Numbered from the stretch's first letter, positions 48,677-58,594 are shown. The stretch is 64,000 nt of DNA from Variovorax sp. V93 (GCF_041154485.1 NZ_AP028669.1:1426001-1490000), one strand, 5' to 3'. Numbers and translations are program-made. The notes: a model not told the origin generated them from the sequence alone.

Positions 48677-51454
48677 ATGCGCACACCGCGCCCCTCATCG
48701 ATGATTCGCGCCGCTTTCCGCGCCTGCCGCCCGCTCGGCACCGCGATCGGCCTTTCCCTGGTCCTGGCCGCGTGCGGCGGTGGCGGTGGTGGTGGTGGTG
48801 GTGGAGGTGGAGGTGGAGGTGGAGGTGGAGGGGGCGGCGGCTTCTTCTTCCCGGTGCCGCCCGCCGGCAGCAACGGCCCGCCCGACGCCGACCCGCCGGA
48901 CAACGTGCCGCCGCCCCCCGTGGTGCCGGTGCTCTCGTGCGCGGAGCTGGCCGGCAAGAGCCTGAGCGCTTCGGCGATCGGCCTGCCCACGCAGGGCGCC
49001 ACCGTCACCAGCGCCACGCCCGTGGCCGCGGGCGACGCCGGCAACCTGATGGGCGACTACTGCCGCGTGCGCGGCACCATCCAGCCCGTCGACCCTGCCT
49101 CCCAGGCGATCAACTTTGCGCTCAACCTGCCCGGGAAGTGGAACCGGAAGACCATCCACTTCGGCGGCGGTGGTTTCGACGGCGTGCTCATCGACGGCAC
49201 CGAGACCATCCGCTTCGGCCCGGCCGGCAAGCCCGCGCCGCTCGCGCTCGGCTATGCCACCTACGGCGATGATTCGGGCCACCAGGCGAGCAGCATCACC
49301 GACGGCCGCTTCGCGGCCAACGACGAGCAGCTGGCCAACTACGGCGGCCTGTCGCTCAAGAAGACCCGCGACGTGGCGCAGGCGCTGGTGCTCGCGCACT
49401 ACGGCGTGAAGCCGAAGAAGGCCTACTTCCTCGGCACCTCCACCGGCGGGCGCGATGCGCTCGGCTACGTGCAGCGCTGGCCGCTCGACTACGACGGCAT
49501 CATCGCCAACGAGCCCGCGCTCAACTACACGGGCACGCGGCTGTCGAACGTGGCGGCGGGGCGTGCGCTCTACGGCAACGGCGGTGCCGGCTGGATGAAC
49601 GTGGCCAAGACGCTGCTGGTGCAGAAGGCCGCGATGCAGGCCTGCGACAAGCTCGACGGCGCGGCCGACAACATCGTGAGCAACGTGGAAAGCTGCCGCC
49701 AGCTCAATGCGCCCATCCTTGCATCGCTGCGCTGCAGCGGCGGGCTGGACACCGGCGACACCTGCCTGTCGGACGCGCAGATCGCCACCGTGCGCACCAT
49801 CGAGTCGCCGCTTGAGTTCACCCGCTACACGCTCGCCAACGGCGTGCGCCGCGCGGGCGGCTACAACCTGCTCGAGGGTGCGCTCGTGGCCGGGCCGTAC
49901 ACCACGCGCGACCTCGGCACGCGCAAAGTGCCGGCCAATCCGGCCACCTCGGCCGATGCCAACATGTACGTCACCGGCGACCAGTGGGTGAAGTACTTCG
50001 TCACGCGCATCGACAGCTTCGACACGCTCGGCTTCGATCCGCTGGACCCGGCCGGCTACACGGCGCGCGTCGTGGAGGTGTCGAAGCTCACCGATGCCAC
50101 CAATCCGGACCTCGCACCCTTCTTCGCGCACGGCGGGCGCATCATCATGCTGCATGGCCTGGCCGACGAAGTGATCAGCCCCAACTCCACCATCGACTAC
50201 TACCGGCAGCTCGTCGCCACGCTGGGACAGGCCGCGGTGGACGAGAGCGTGCGCTTCTACACCGTGCCCGGCATGGGCCATGGCACGGGGGTGTTCATTC
50301 CCAACTGGGATTCGCTCGCGGCGCTCGAAGCCTGGGTGGAGGAGGGCCTGGCGCCCGCCACCGGCGTGGCGGTGGACGCCGTGGCCGGCACCTATGGCCG
50401 CACGCGCCCGCTGTGCCGCTTTCCGTCGTGGCCCAGGTACCGCGGCAGCGGCAGCCTCGACGCGGCGGTCAACTACAGCTGCGTGACCGAGGTGGGCGAT
50501 CCGCTGGCCTGTCCGAACCTGCCCGCGGCCGCCACGGCCTACAAGGGCGGCAACGGCTTCGGCGAAGAGCTCAGCGTGCTGGTCGACCCCGCCACCATGG
50601 CCTACACCGTGACCATCGACGCCAGCCTGCAGCGCGCCGCCGGCACGCAGCGCAGCGGCACGCTGGTGGCGCAGGGCCAGTGCAGCTACGCCAGTGCGGA
50701 GAGCGGCGCGGTCTTCAGCTTCTCGCCGGGTGGCGTGCTGCTCGGCGGCGTGAACGCGCCGGCCGGCGGCGGCTTCACGCCGCTGCTGGCTTTCCAGGCC
50801 ACCTTCGAGAACGCGGCCACGCCCACGGTGTTCAACCCGGTGGCGAACATCTTCAATGCGGTGGGCGTGCAGCAGGGCAGCGGCGCCGCGGTGGCGCATG
50901 CCTCGTCGGTGCGACTGCGCAACGCGGGCACCTTCCAGTACTGCCGCGACGCGGCCAGCGGCAGCTTCATGGCCTACGACCCCAGCTGCACGCAGACCGA
51001 GAAGGGCTACATCAGCTACAACGCCGCACGCAACGCCTTCGACCTGCGCACCACCTCGCCGACGGGCGGCGCCACCACCACGGGCGGCACGCTCACCGGC
51101 TCGATGGTGATCGGCCTGGTCAACGGCAGCGCGGTGCCGCTGCACCTGGTGCGCGAATCCGCCGCCAGCACCGGGCTGCGGCTGCTGGCGCCGCAGCAGA
51201 GCCTGCTGGCGGGCGCGGCCGACGGCAGCTACGCCATGGCCAGCGTGCAAGGCGAAAGCCGCGAGGCCACGGTGGCAGGCAGCGCCTTCAACCTGGGCGG
51301 CGCCGCCGCGGTACTGAGCTACGACACGCCGGTGCCCGGGGTGGTGCAGGCCGACGCGGGGCGGCCCGGCAATTTCATCTTCACCCACGGCGTTCTCGGC
51401 TTCGTCTCCGCATCGGGAACGGCCGCGGCGCTGGAACTCGGAGCACGGCATTGA
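48677..51454 (+). CDS. Tannase/feruloyl esterase-family lipoprotein
   Basis: This 925-aa protein has a lipoprotein signal with lipobox LAAC at Cys33, then 22 consecutive Gly and a Pro-rich linker. The tannase-family alpha/beta-hydrolase domain (about residues 85-560) has GGGGFDG, the nucleophile in GTSTGGRDAL, the acid in HGLADEVI and the His in GMGHGTG. A beta-rich C-terminal region of about 330 residues is extra to the family. It probably cleaves aromatic esters at the cell surface. It is divergent from a LysR gene and overlaps the next hydrolase gene. Confidence 0.87.
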   Translation: MRTPRPSSMIRAAFRACRPLGTAIGLSLVLAACGGGGGGGGGGGGGGGGGGGGGGFFFPVPPAGSNGPPDADPPDNVPPPPVVPVLSCAELAGKSLSASAIGLPTQGATVTSATPVAAGDAGNLMGDYCRVRGTIQPVDPASQAINFALNLPGKWNRKTIHFGGGGFDGVLIDGTETIRFGPAGKPAPLALGYATYGDDSGHQASSITDGRFAANDEQLANYGGLSLKKTRDVAQALVLAHYGVKPKKAYFLGTSTGGRDALGYVQRWPLDYDGIIANEPALNYTGTRLSNVAAGRALYGNGGAGWMNVAKTLLVQKAAMQACDKLDGAADNIVSNVESCRQLNAPILASLRCSGGLDTGDTCLSDAQIATVRTIESPLEFTRYTLANGVRRAGGYNLLEGALVAGPYTTRDLGTRKVPANPATSADANMYVTGDQWVKYFVTRIDSFDTLGFDPLDPAGYTARVVEVSKLTDATNPDLAPFFAHGGRIIMLHGLADEVISPNSTIDYYRQLVATLGQAAVDESVRFYTVPGMGHGTGVFIPNWDSLAALEAWVEEGLAPATGVAVDAVAGTYGRTRPLCRFPSWPRYRGSGSLDAAVNYSCVTEVGDPLACPNLPAAATAYKGGNGFGEELSVLVDPATMAYTVTIDASLQRAAGTQRSGTLVAQGQCSYASAESGAVFSFSPGGVLLGGVNAPAGGGFTPLLAFQATFENAATPTVFNPVANIFNAVGVQQGSGAAVAHASSVRLRNAGTFQYCRDAASGSFMAYDPSCTQTEKGYISYNAARNAFDLRTTSPTGGATTTGGTLTGSMVIGLVNGSAVPLHLVRESAASTGLRLLAPQQSLLAGAADGSYAMASVQGESREATVAGSAFNLGGAAAVLSYDTPVPGVVQADAGRPGNFIFTHGVLGFVSASGTAAALELGARH
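48776..48841 (+). repeat. GGN trinucleotide run encoding 22 glycines
   Basis: Twenty-two consecutive glycine codons (GGT, GGA, GGC) directly follow the lipobox Cys of the tannase-family protein. The run can slip in 3-base steps, changing linker length but not the frame. Confidence 0.85.
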
Positions 51455-52806
51455 TGAACGACAGCAACCCGCTTCTTCGCAACTTCGCTTTCGCGCTGCT
51501 CGGCACCCTCGCCGCGCTGGCGGCCGAGGCCGCCGCCTGGGGCCCCAAACCCACGGCCTGCCCGGCGCCGGTGCCCGCGCAAACGCGCTGCTATACCGGC
51601 GCCGATGGCGCCGGCGCGCTCTACTGGATCGCCATACCGCAGGCGTGGAACCGCGTGCTCGTGATGCATGCCCATGGCGGCCCCGAGACCGGTCCACCCC
51701 GGCTCGAGCGCAGCGAGGAAGACCTCAAGCGCTGGGCCGTCACCGTGAAGGCCGGCTACGCCTGGGCCGGCTCCACCTACCGTCGCGGCGGCTACGGCGT
51801 GACCATGGCCGCGGAAGACACCGAACGCCTGCGCCGCATCTTCGTGCAGCGCTTCGGCCCGCCGCGCCGCACACTGCTGCATGGCCAGAGCTACGGCGCG
51901 GGCGTGGCCGCGAAGGCTGCCGAACTCTATGCACCGGCCGGCGATGCCAAGAGCCCGTACGACGGACTGCTGCTCACCAGCGGCGTGCTCGGCGGCGGCA
52001 ACAGCGCCTACGACTTCCGGCTCGACCTGCGCGTGGTCTACCAGTACGTGTGCCGCAACCATCCGAAGCCCGACGAGCCGCAATACCCGCTGTGGCAGGG
52101 CCTGCCGATGGAGTCGAAGCTCACGCGCGCCGAACTGGCCGCGCGCGTCAGGGAATGCACCGGCGTCGGCCTGCCCGCCGCGCAGCGCACGCCCGAGCAG
52201 GCCGCGCGGCTCAAGACCATCCTGTCGGTCGTGAAGATCCAGGAGCGCTCGCTGCTGGGCCACCTGAACTGGGCCACCTGGCTGTTCCAGGACCTGGTGC
52301 AGCAGCGCCTGGACGGGCGCAACCCGTTCGGCAACATCGGTGTGGCCTACCAGGGCTCGGCTGACGATGCGGCGCTGAATGCCGGCGTGGCGCGCTATGC
52401 GGCCGATCCACAGGCCAAGGGCGCGCTCGCCGCCGACAGCCAGCCTTCAGGCCGCACCGCGCTGCCCACCGTGGCCCTGCATGCCATCGACGACCCCACG
52501 GCTTTTGTCGAGCTCGAAGACGCCTACCGGCGCATCCGCGATGCCGCCGGCACGGGCGGCATGCTGGTGCAGAGCTTCAGCGCCGAGCGCGAGCACAGCT
52601 ACCTGAGCGATTCGGAATACCCGGCGCTCTTCGAAGCCCTGATGGACTGGATCGACAAGGGCGAGAAGCCCACGCCCGCGAGCCTGGCGCAGCGCTGCGC
52701 GGCGCTGATGCCGCGCTACGACACCGACGGCAAGAACGGCTGCCACATCAAGCCCGAGTGGCAGGCACCGGCGCTCGAAACCCGCGTGCCTGCGCGGGCA
52801 CCCTGA
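51454..52806 (+). CDS. Secreted alpha/beta hydrolase
   Basis: This 450-aa protein starts at TGATG overlapping the tannase gene stop. A signal peptide (NFAFALLGTLAALAAEAAA) precedes an alpha/beta-hydrolase domain with VLVMHAHGGPETGP and nucleophile elbow HGQSYGAG (about residue 144). A possible acid lies in LHAIDDPT and the His in AEREHSYLS. Paired Cys (ACPAPVPAQTRC and CAAL...GCHIK) suggest disulfides outside the cytoplasm. It probably acts with the tannase-family esterase on the same extracellular substrate. Confidence 0.78.
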   Translation: MNDSNPLLRNFAFALLGTLAALAAEAAAWGPKPTACPAPVPAQTRCYTGADGAGALYWIAIPQAWNRVLVMHAHGGPETGPPRLERSEEDLKRWAVTVKAGYAWAGSTYRRGGYGVTMAAEDTERLRRIFVQRFGPPRRTLLHGQSYGAGVAAKAAELYAPAGDAKSPYDGLLLTSGVLGGGNSAYDFRLDLRVVYQYVCRNHPKPDEPQYPLWQGLPMESKLTRAELAARVRECTGVGLPAAQRTPEQAARLKTILSVVKIQERSLLGHLNWATWLFQDLVQQRLDGRNPFGNIGVAYQGSADDAALNAGVARYAADPQAKGALAADSQPSGRTALPTVALHAIDDPTAFVELEDAYRRIRDAAGTGGMLVQSFSAEREHSYLSDSEYPALFEALMDWIDKGEKPTPASLAQRCAALMPRYDTDGKNGCHIKPEWQAPALETRVPARAP

Positions 52807-52833
52807 TTTTTTATCGACTCGATGGAGACCCCC

Positions 52834-53808
52834 ATGAAGAAACTGTTCGCCCTTGCGGCAATCGTCCTGGCCGCCGGCGCGCATGCGCAGGACTTTCCCG
52901 CGGGCAAGCCCGTGACCATCGTCGTGCCCTTTGCCGCGGGCGGCCCGACCGACCGCGTGGCGCGCGACCTGGCCGAGGCATTGCGCAAGCCTCTGGGCGG
53001 CGCCAGCGTGATCATCGACAACGTGCCCGGTGCCGGCAGCTCCATCGGTGCGGCCAAGGTGGCGCGCGCCGCGCCCGACGGCTACACGCTGCTCTTGAAC
53101 CACATCGCGATGGCCACCGTGCCCACGCTGGTGCGCAACCTGCCGTTCAAGGTCGAGAGCGACTTCGAATACCTCGGCATCGTCAACGACGTGCCGATGA
53201 CGCTGATCGCCAAGCCGAGCCTTCCGGCCGGCAACTACGCGGAGCTTGCCGGCTGGATCGCCGCCAACAAGGGCCGGATCAACATCGGCAACGCGGGCAT
53301 CGGCTCGGCCTCGCACCTGTGCGGGCTGCTCTTCCAGAGCGCGACCAAGACCGAGATGACGCCCGTGCCCTACAAGGGCACCGCACCGGCCATCACCGAC
53401 CTGATCGGCGGGCAGATCGACCTGCTGTGCGACCAGACCACCAACACCTCGCCGCAGATCGAGGCGAAGAAGGTCAAGGCCTATGCGGTCACCACGCCCA
53501 GGCGCCTCGCGATGCCGCTGCTGAAGGACCTGCCCACGCTCGACGAGGCCGGGCTGAAGAACTTCCAGGTCACCATCTGGCATGGCCTGTACGCGCCCAA
53601 GGGAACACCGGCGCCGGTGCTGAAGAAGCTCAACGATGCACTGAAGGTGGCGTTGAAGGACCCTGACTTCATCAAGCGCGAAGAAGGCCTGGGTGCCGTG
53701 GTGGCCGCCGATGGCCGCATCGAGCCCGAGGGCCACAGGAAGTTCGTGGCGGCCGAGATCGCCAAGTGGAGCCCCATCATCAAGGCCGCGGGCGTCTACG
53801 CGGACTGA
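52834..53808 (+). CDS. Bug-family (TctC-like) tripartite tricarboxylate binding protein
   Basis: This 324-aa periplasmic protein has a short Sec leader (MKKLFALAAIVLAAGAHAQ). It carries VTIVVPFAAGGPTDRVARDLA, IDNVPGAGSSIG, AAPDGYTLLLN and PVPYKGTAPAITDLIGGQIDLLCDQ. It starts 27 bases after the secreted hydrolase gene with a GGAG site, so it may carry the carboxylate released by the two extracellular hydrolases. It converges on the MFS gene. Confidence 0.9.
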   Translation: MKKLFALAAIVLAAGAHAQDFPAGKPVTIVVPFAAGGPTDRVARDLAEALRKPLGGASVIIDNVPGAGSSIGAAKVARAAPDGYTLLLNHIAMATVPTLVRNLPFKVESDFEYLGIVNDVPMTLIAKPSLPAGNYAELAGWIAANKGRINIGNAGIGSASHLCGLLFQSATKTEMTPVPYKGTAPAITDLIGGQIDLLCDQTTNTSPQIEAKKVKAYAVTTPRRLAMPLLKDLPTLDEAGLKNFQVTIWHGLYAPKGTPAPVLKKLNDALKVALKDPDFIKREEGLGAVVAADGRIEPEGHRKFVAAEIAKWSPIIKAAGVYAD

Positions 53809-53832
53809 CGAAGACGCGATGCGCGCGCGGCC

Positions 53833-55173
53833 TCAGTGGTCGTGGTGCAGGTAGCTCGCCTGCCGCGGCAGCCGCAGGCTCACGAGGAAGGCGATCACCA
53901 TCATCGCGGTCACATACCAGAAGAAGGCCGACTCGTGGCCCAGCGACTTGAGCCCCAGCGCCACGTATTCGGCCGAGCCGCCGAAGATCGCGTTGGCCAC
54001 GGCGTAGGCCAGGCCCACGCCCAGCGCGCGCACCTCGGGCGGAAACATCTCGGCCTTCACGATGCCGCTGATCGAGGTGTAGAAGCTCACGATGGCCAGC
54101 GCCGCGATGATCAGCGCAAAGGCCGCCACCGCGTTGGTGGTGTGCTGCAGCGCCGTGAGGATCGGCACCGTGGCCAGCGCGCCGAGCCCGCCGAACAGCA
54201 GCATGTTGTTGCGCCGCCCGATGCGGTCCGACAGCGCGCCGAACAGCGGCTGCATGCACATGTAGAGGAAGAGCGCGCCGGTCATCACGTAGCTCGCGGT
54301 CTTGATCGGCAGGTGCACCGTGTTCACCAGGTACTTCTGCATGTAGGTGGTGAAGGTGTAGAAGATCAGCGAACCGCCGGCCGTGAAGCCCAGCACCGTC
54401 AGGAAGGCCGGCATGTGGTGCTTGAAGAGCCCGGTCATGGTGCCAGCCTCCTTGTTGGCCTTGGCCTCGGCGCTTTGCGTTTCGTGCAGCGTGCGCCGCA
54501 GCAGCAGCGCCACCACCGCGGCCACGGCGCCGATGACGAACGGAATGCGCCAGCCCCAGGCCTTGAGCTCGGCTTCGGTGAGCAGCTGCTCGAGCACCAC
54601 GATCACCAGCACCGCCAGCAGCTGCCCGCCAATGAGCGTGACGTACTGGAACGACGAGTAGAAGCCGCGCTGCCCGCGCAGCGCGACCTCGCTCATGTAG
54701 GTGGCGGTGGTGCCGTATTCGCCGCCCACCGACAGGCCCTGGAACAGCCGGCAGACCAGCAGCAGGAAAGGCGCCCAGGCGCCGATCTGCGCATAGGTGG
54801 GCAGGAAGGCAATCACCAGCGAGCCGCCGCACATCATCGAGACCGAGATCAGCAGCGAGGTCTTGCGCCCGACCTTGTCGGCGATGCGCCCGAACAGCCA
54901 GCCGCCGATCGGCCGCATCAGGAAGCCTGCCGCGAACACGCCGGCGGTGTTCAGGAGCTGCACCGTCGGGTCCGACTTGGGAAAGAAGGACGACGCGAAA
55001 TACAGCGCCGAGAAGGCATACACGTAGAAGTCGAACCACTCGACCAGGTTGCCCGAGGAGGCGGCCATGATCGAGAAGACGCGGTGGCGTTTTTCTTCTG
55101 CGGTGTAGTGGGGCGGTGGGGGAGGCGATGCGGGGGCCGAAGAGATCCCGGAAATGGAAGTGGCTGCGCTCAT
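53833..55173 (-). CDS. MFS transporter, metabolite:H+ symporter (KgtP/ProP-like)
   Basis: This protein of about 446 aa has 12 predicted membrane helices. MHS-family marks include [65 protein letters not shown], and the second-half LSDRIGRR loop. The family moves 2-oxoglutarate, citrate, shikimate or related acids with protons. The start was placed at MSAATSISG because the upstream extension is not family-like. Its substrate is perhaps an acid handled by the neighbouring LldD-like enzyme. Confidence 0.9.
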   Translation of the reverse strand: MSAATSISGISSAPASPPPPPHYTAEEKRHRVFSIMAASSGNLVEWFDFYVYAFSALYFASSFFPKSDPTVQLLNTAGVFAAGFLMRPIGGWLFGRIADKVGRKTSLLISVSMMCGGSLVIAFLPTYAQIGAWAPFLLLVCRLFQGLSVGGEYGTTATYMSEVALRGQRGFYSSFQYVTLIGGQLLAVLVIVVLEQLLTEAELKAWGWRIPFVIGAVAAVVALLLRRTLHETQSAEAKANKEAGTMTGLFKHHMPAFLTVLGFTAGGSLIFYTFTTYMQKYLVNTVHLPIKTASYVMTGALFLYMCMQPLFGALSDRIGRRNNMLLFGGLGALATVPILTALQHTTNAVAAFALIIAALAIVSFYTSISGIVKAEMFPPEVRALGVGLAYAVANAIFGGSAEYVALGLKSLGHESAFFWYVTAMMVIAFLVSLRLPRQASYLHHDH

Positions 55174-55279
55174 GATGCGTTGTGCCGCCCGTGCAGGCGA
55201 TGTTGTTGGAAGCAACATTTTCTGCACGCACGCATTTGCGCGCTGTCAGCCAGCGCCGCAAGCCTGCCGCCCGAAGGGG

Positions 55280-56437
55280 CTAGAAGGTCCCCGGCAGCAG
55301 GATGCCCGAATCCACGTTCTCGATATTCGTGCGCCCGCAAAAGGCCATGGTGATGTCGAGTTCCTTGTGGATGATCTGCAGCGCGCGCGTCACGCCGGCC
55401 TGGCCGTAGGCGCCCAGGCCGTAGAGAAAGCTGCGGCCGATCAGCGTGCCGCGGGCGCCGAGCGCGCGGGCCTTGAGCACGTCCTGCCCGCTGCGGATGC
55501 CGCCGTCCATCCACACCTCGATCTCGCGGCCCACGGCATCGACGATGGCCGGCAGCGCCGCGATGGAAGAGGGCGCGCCGTCGAGCTGGCGGCCGCCGTG
55601 GTTGGAGACGATGAGCGCGTCGGCGCCGCTCGCGACGGCCAGGCGCGCGTCTTCGGCGTCCATGATGCCCTTGAGGATCAGCTTGCCCCCCCAGCGCTTC
55701 TTGATCCATTCCACGTCGGCCCAGCTGAGCGCCGGGTCGAACTGCTCGGCGGTCCAGGACGACAGCGACGACAGGTCCTTCACGCCCTTGGCGTGGCCCG
55801 CGATGTTGCCGAAGGTGCGGCGTTTGGTGCCGAGCATGCCCAGGCACCAGTGCGGCTTGGTCGCCAGGTTGATCATGTTGGCGATGGTCGGCTTGGGCGG
55901 CGTCGACAGGCCGTTCTTGATGTCCTTGTGGCGCTGGCCGAGGATCTGCAGGTCGAGCGTGAGCTGCAGCGCCGACACGTTCGCGGCGCGGGCGCGCTCG
56001 ATCAGGCGCTCGATGAAGTCGCGGTCCTTCATCACATAGAGCTGGAACCAGAACGGATGCCGCCCGGTGTGCTCGGCAATGTCCTCGAGCGAGCAGATGC
56101 TCATGGTCGAGAGCGTGAACGGAATGCCGAAGGCCTTGGCCGCGCGCGCGCCCAGGATCTCGCCGTCGGCATGCTGCATGCCCGTGAGGCCGGTGGGCGC
56201 AATGGCCACCGGCATGGCAACCTCCTGCCCGATCATGGTGGAGCGCGTGGAGCGGCCTTCCATGTTCACGGCCACGCGCTGGCGCAGCTTGATTTTCTGG
56301 AAGTCGCTCTCGTTGGCGCGGTAGGTGCTTTCGGTCCACGCGCCGGAATCGGCGTAGTCGTAGAACATCTTGGGCACACGCCGCTTGGCGATCACCCGCA
56401 GGTCTTCGATGCAGGTGATCTTGGAAAGGTCGGGCAC
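55280..56437 (-). CDS. lldD: FMN-dependent alpha-hydroxy-acid dehydrogenase (LldD-like)
   Basis: This 385-aa protein starts at GTG with GGAG about 8 bases upstream. The FMN barrel has KMFYDYADSGAWTE, VAIAPTGLTGMQHADGE, PFWFQLYVMKDRDF, LKGIMDAEDA, the catalytic His in SNHGGRQLDGAPSS, and DGGIRSGQDVLKARALGA. It oxidises L-lactate or a related 2-hydroxy acid to the 2-oxo acid at the membrane. It lies upstream of the MHS transporter on the same strand, after a 106-base gap. Specificity for lactate is not proved. Confidence 0.85.
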   Translation of the reverse strand: MPDLSKITCIEDLRVIAKRRVPKMFYDYADSGAWTESTYRANESDFQKIKLRQRVAVNMEGRSTRSTMIGQEVAMPVAIAPTGLTGMQHADGEILGARAAKAFGIPFTLSTMSICSLEDIAEHTGRHPFWFQLYVMKDRDFIERLIERARAANVSALQLTLDLQILGQRHKDIKNGLSTPPKPTIANMINLATKPHWCLGMLGTKRRTFGNIAGHAKGVKDLSSLSSWTAEQFDPALSWADVEWIKKRWGGKLILKGIMDAEDARLAVASGADALIVSNHGGRQLDGAPSSIAALPAIVDAVGREIEVWMDGGIRSGQDVLKARALGARGTLIGRSFLYGLGAYGQAGVTRALQIIHKELDITMAFCGRTNIENVDSGILLPGTF

Positions 56438-56580
56438 GAGGCGGTCTCCTGTAGGGTGTTCTGTTGTTCGTTCTTGCGGAAGGCCCGCCATGATGGCATG
56501 GCCCGCGGCGGCCCGAGTGTGATCGGCCCGGCGCCGGCCGGGCTGAAATTTACCCGCCCCGCAGCTGAAAAGAATTCAGC

Positions 56581-57465
56581 TCAGTCGCGCAGCGCCTGGC
56601 GCAGCCATTCGACGAAGGTCGCGCACTCCCAGCGCTCCATCGCCCCCGGCCGCCAGCACAGGAAGTAGGCGTTGGGCGAGGGCGCGCTCTCTGCCGAAAG
56701 CCGCACGAGGCGCCCGTTCTCCAGCCAGGCGCTGCCGAGCTTCAGGTGCATCAGCACCACGCCGAAGTCTTCGGCCGCTGCGTCGAGCGCCAGCCCCAGG
56801 TCGTTGAACTGGTGGCCTGTGGCCGGCTCCGGCAGGCCGATGCCACGGGCCTTGAACCAGGTGCGCCACGACTCGAGCGGCGTGCGCAGCAGCTGCACGC
56901 GCGAGACCTCGGCATCGGTCGCAAAGCCGTCGAACGGGCCGTGGCGCTGCAGGTACGCCGGGCTGCAGGCGGGCGCCACGTCGTCGGCCAGCAATTGGCA
57001 GAACTCGCGGTCGTGAAAAGGCCCGGTGCCGAAGCGCAGTTCCAGGTCGGCCTCTTCGGCCGTCATGTTGCGCACCGGCATGGTCACCTGCAGCATCAGC
57101 TCGATGTTCGGATAGGCATCGCGAAAGCGCGCGAGCCGGGGCAGCAGCATCTGGCGGGAGAACGTGGGCGTGACGGCCACCCGCAGCCGCCGCACCTGAG
57201 ATGCGGGCTCGCGGCCGGGCACCTGCTGCAGCGCCGCAATGGCCTCGCGCACGCGGGCCAGGTAGGCCACGCCGTCGGCGCTCAGGCCGAAGTCGTTGCC
57301 TGCGAAAAGCTTGAGTTCGAGCAGCGTCTCGAGCTGCCGGATGCGGTGGCTCACCGCGCTGGGCGTCACGCTGAGCTCTTCCGCCGCGAGGTTCACGCTG
57401 CGCAGCCGTGCGACGGCCTCGAAGGCCTGCAGGCCCTGCGTGGAGGGAAGTCGCGTCGATGCCAT
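56581..57465 (-). CDS. LysR-family regulator (GcvA-like)
   Basis: This 294-aa LysR protein has a GcvA-type N-terminus (LPSTQGLQAFEAVARLRSVNLAAEELSVTPSAVSHRIRQLE) and effector-domain features typical of that group (LLPRLARFRDAYPNIEL, EADLELRFGTG). It is on the same strand as lldD, 143 bases upstream of it, and could activate lldD and the MFS gene. It sits 22 bases downstream of the TetR gene. Confidence 0.88.
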   Translation of the reverse strand: MASTRLPSTQGLQAFEAVARLRSVNLAAEELSVTPSAVSHRIRQLETLLELKLFAGNDFGLSADGVAYLARVREAIAALQQVPGREPASQVRRLRVAVTPTFSRQMLLPRLARFRDAYPNIELMLQVTMPVRNMTAEEADLELRFGTGPFHDREFCQLLADDVAPACSPAYLQRHGPFDGFATDAEVSRVQLLRTPLESWRTWFKARGIGLPEPATGHQFNDLGLALDAAAEDFGVVLMHLKLGSAWLENGRLVRLSAESAPSPNAYFLCWRPGAMERWECATFVEWLRQALRD

Positions 57466-57487
57466 GGGGTGTTTTCCGGGAGCGATC

Positions 57488-58078
57488 TTATCGATGCAGC
57501 GTGGCGGCCAGTGCCTCGAGCAGGCGCCGCAGATCGTCCACCGCTTCGCGCGCCAGGGCCGCGCCGCCCATCTGCGCCTTGACGATGGCGCCGTCCACGC
57601 CCAGCGCCGCGGTCTGGGCGAGCGCCATGCGTGCGGGCAAGGCCGCGGGCAGCAGGCCGGCAATGACCTCCACCATCTCGCGCTTGTGTTCGCGCGCACG
57701 CTGCGCGGCGCCCTCCACGCTGCCGCCCACCTCGGCCACCGAGTTGATGAAGGCGCAGCCGCGAAATTCGGGGTCGGCGAACCATTCGGCCATCACGTCG
57801 GCAAGCAGCAGCAAGGCACCGGCATCGCCAGCGCGTTCGTGCGCGCCGCGGCGTCCCAGTGCATCCACGAACCACGCCATCCATCGCGCATGCCGGTGAT
57901 CGAGAAAGGCGCGCACCAGGTCGTCCTTCGACGGGAAGTGCCGGTAGAAGGTGACCTTGGTGACGCCCGAGGCGGCAATGACGCGGTCGATGCCGGTGGC
58001 GCGGATCCCATCGGCATAGAAGAGCTCGTGCGCCGTGAGCAGGATGCGTTCGCGTGCGGGCAGTGCGGAGATGTCCAT
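57488..58078 (-). CDS. TetR-family repressor
   Basis: This 196-aa protein has an N-terminal TetR helix-turn-helix (ARERILLTAHELFYADGIRATGIDRVIAASGVTKVTFYRHFPSKDDLV, residues 8-55) and a variable ligand domain with WFADPEFRGCAFINSVAEVG, as in the LmrA/YxaF-like C-terminal class. A perfect 11-bp-arm palindrome lies 15 bases upstream of its start codon, in the gap to the divergent NTF2-like gene, so autoregulation and control of that gene are expected. Confidence 0.9.
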   Translation of the reverse strand: MDISALPARERILLTAHELFYADGIRATGIDRVIAASGVTKVTFYRHFPSKDDLVRAFLDHRHARWMAWFVDALGRRGAHERAGDAGALLLLADVMAEWFADPEFRGCAFINSVAEVGGSVEGAAQRAREHKREMVEVIAGLLPAALPARMALAQTAALGVDGAIVKAQMGGAALAREAVDDLRRLLEALAATLHR

Positions 58079-58092
58079 GGCGCTATTGTAGG

Positions 58093-58116
58093 CATGTAGA
58101 CAGGTCTGTCTACATG
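58093..58116. promoter_or_regulatory. TetR operator palindrome
   Basis: CATGTAGACAG (58093-58103) and CTGTCTACATG (58106-58116) are perfect inverted arms separated by GT. The core TAGACAG-CTGTCTA is typical of TetR-family operators. It lies between the TetR gene and the divergent NTF2-like gene. Confidence 0.85.
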
Positions 58117-58171
58117 TGGCACATTGCGGGCCTTCGCCATTTCCTCACTTCACCTTCAACGAAAGACCACC

Positions 58172-58594
58172 ATGGAATCACGTCCTCCGCTGCCGCCCTT
58201 CACCCTTGAGACCGCCCTGAAGAAAGTCCAGGCCGCCGAAGACGCCTGGAACACGCGCGACCCGGTTCGCGTGAGCCTGGCCTACACGCCCGACACCGAG
58301 TGGCGCAACCGCGCCGACTTCGTCAACGGCCGCGAACAGGTGGTGGAATTCCTCACCCGCAAGTGGGAGCGCGAGCACGATTACCGCCTGAAGAAGTCGC
58401 TCTGGGCCTTCATGGACAACCGCATCGCGGTGCGCTTCGAGTACGAATGGCACGACGCAGCCGGCCAGTGGTTCCGCAGCCACGGCAACGAGAACTGGGA
58501 ATTCGCCGAGAACGGGCTGATGCAGCGGCGCTTCGCGAGCATCAACGACCAGCCCATTGCCGAGGCTGATCGCAAGTTCCGCTGGGAGCGCTGA
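58172..58594 (+). CDS. NTF2-like protein (DUF1348)
   Basis: This 140-aa protein matches DUF1348: [54 protein letters not shown], then [31 protein letters not shown] and [18 protein letters not shown]. The fold is an NTF2/SnoaL-like cone. The function is unknown; members are often controlled by an adjacent TetR repressor, as here, suggesting response to a small toxic molecule. Confidence 0.87.
   Translation: MESRPPLPPFTLETALKKVQAAEDAWNTRDPVRVSLAYTPDTEWRNRADFVNGREQVVEFLTRKWEREHDYRLKKSLWAFMDNRIAVRFEYEWHDAAGQWFRSHGNENWEFAENGLMQRRFASINDQPIAEADRKFRWER

Noticed and set aside
48695..51697. About 1000-codon open frame opposite the tannase-family gene
   Set aside because: The composition is Arg/Ala/His/Gly-rich without motifs, while the plus strand carries a complete lipoprotein signal, catalytic motifs and overlaps with its neighbours.
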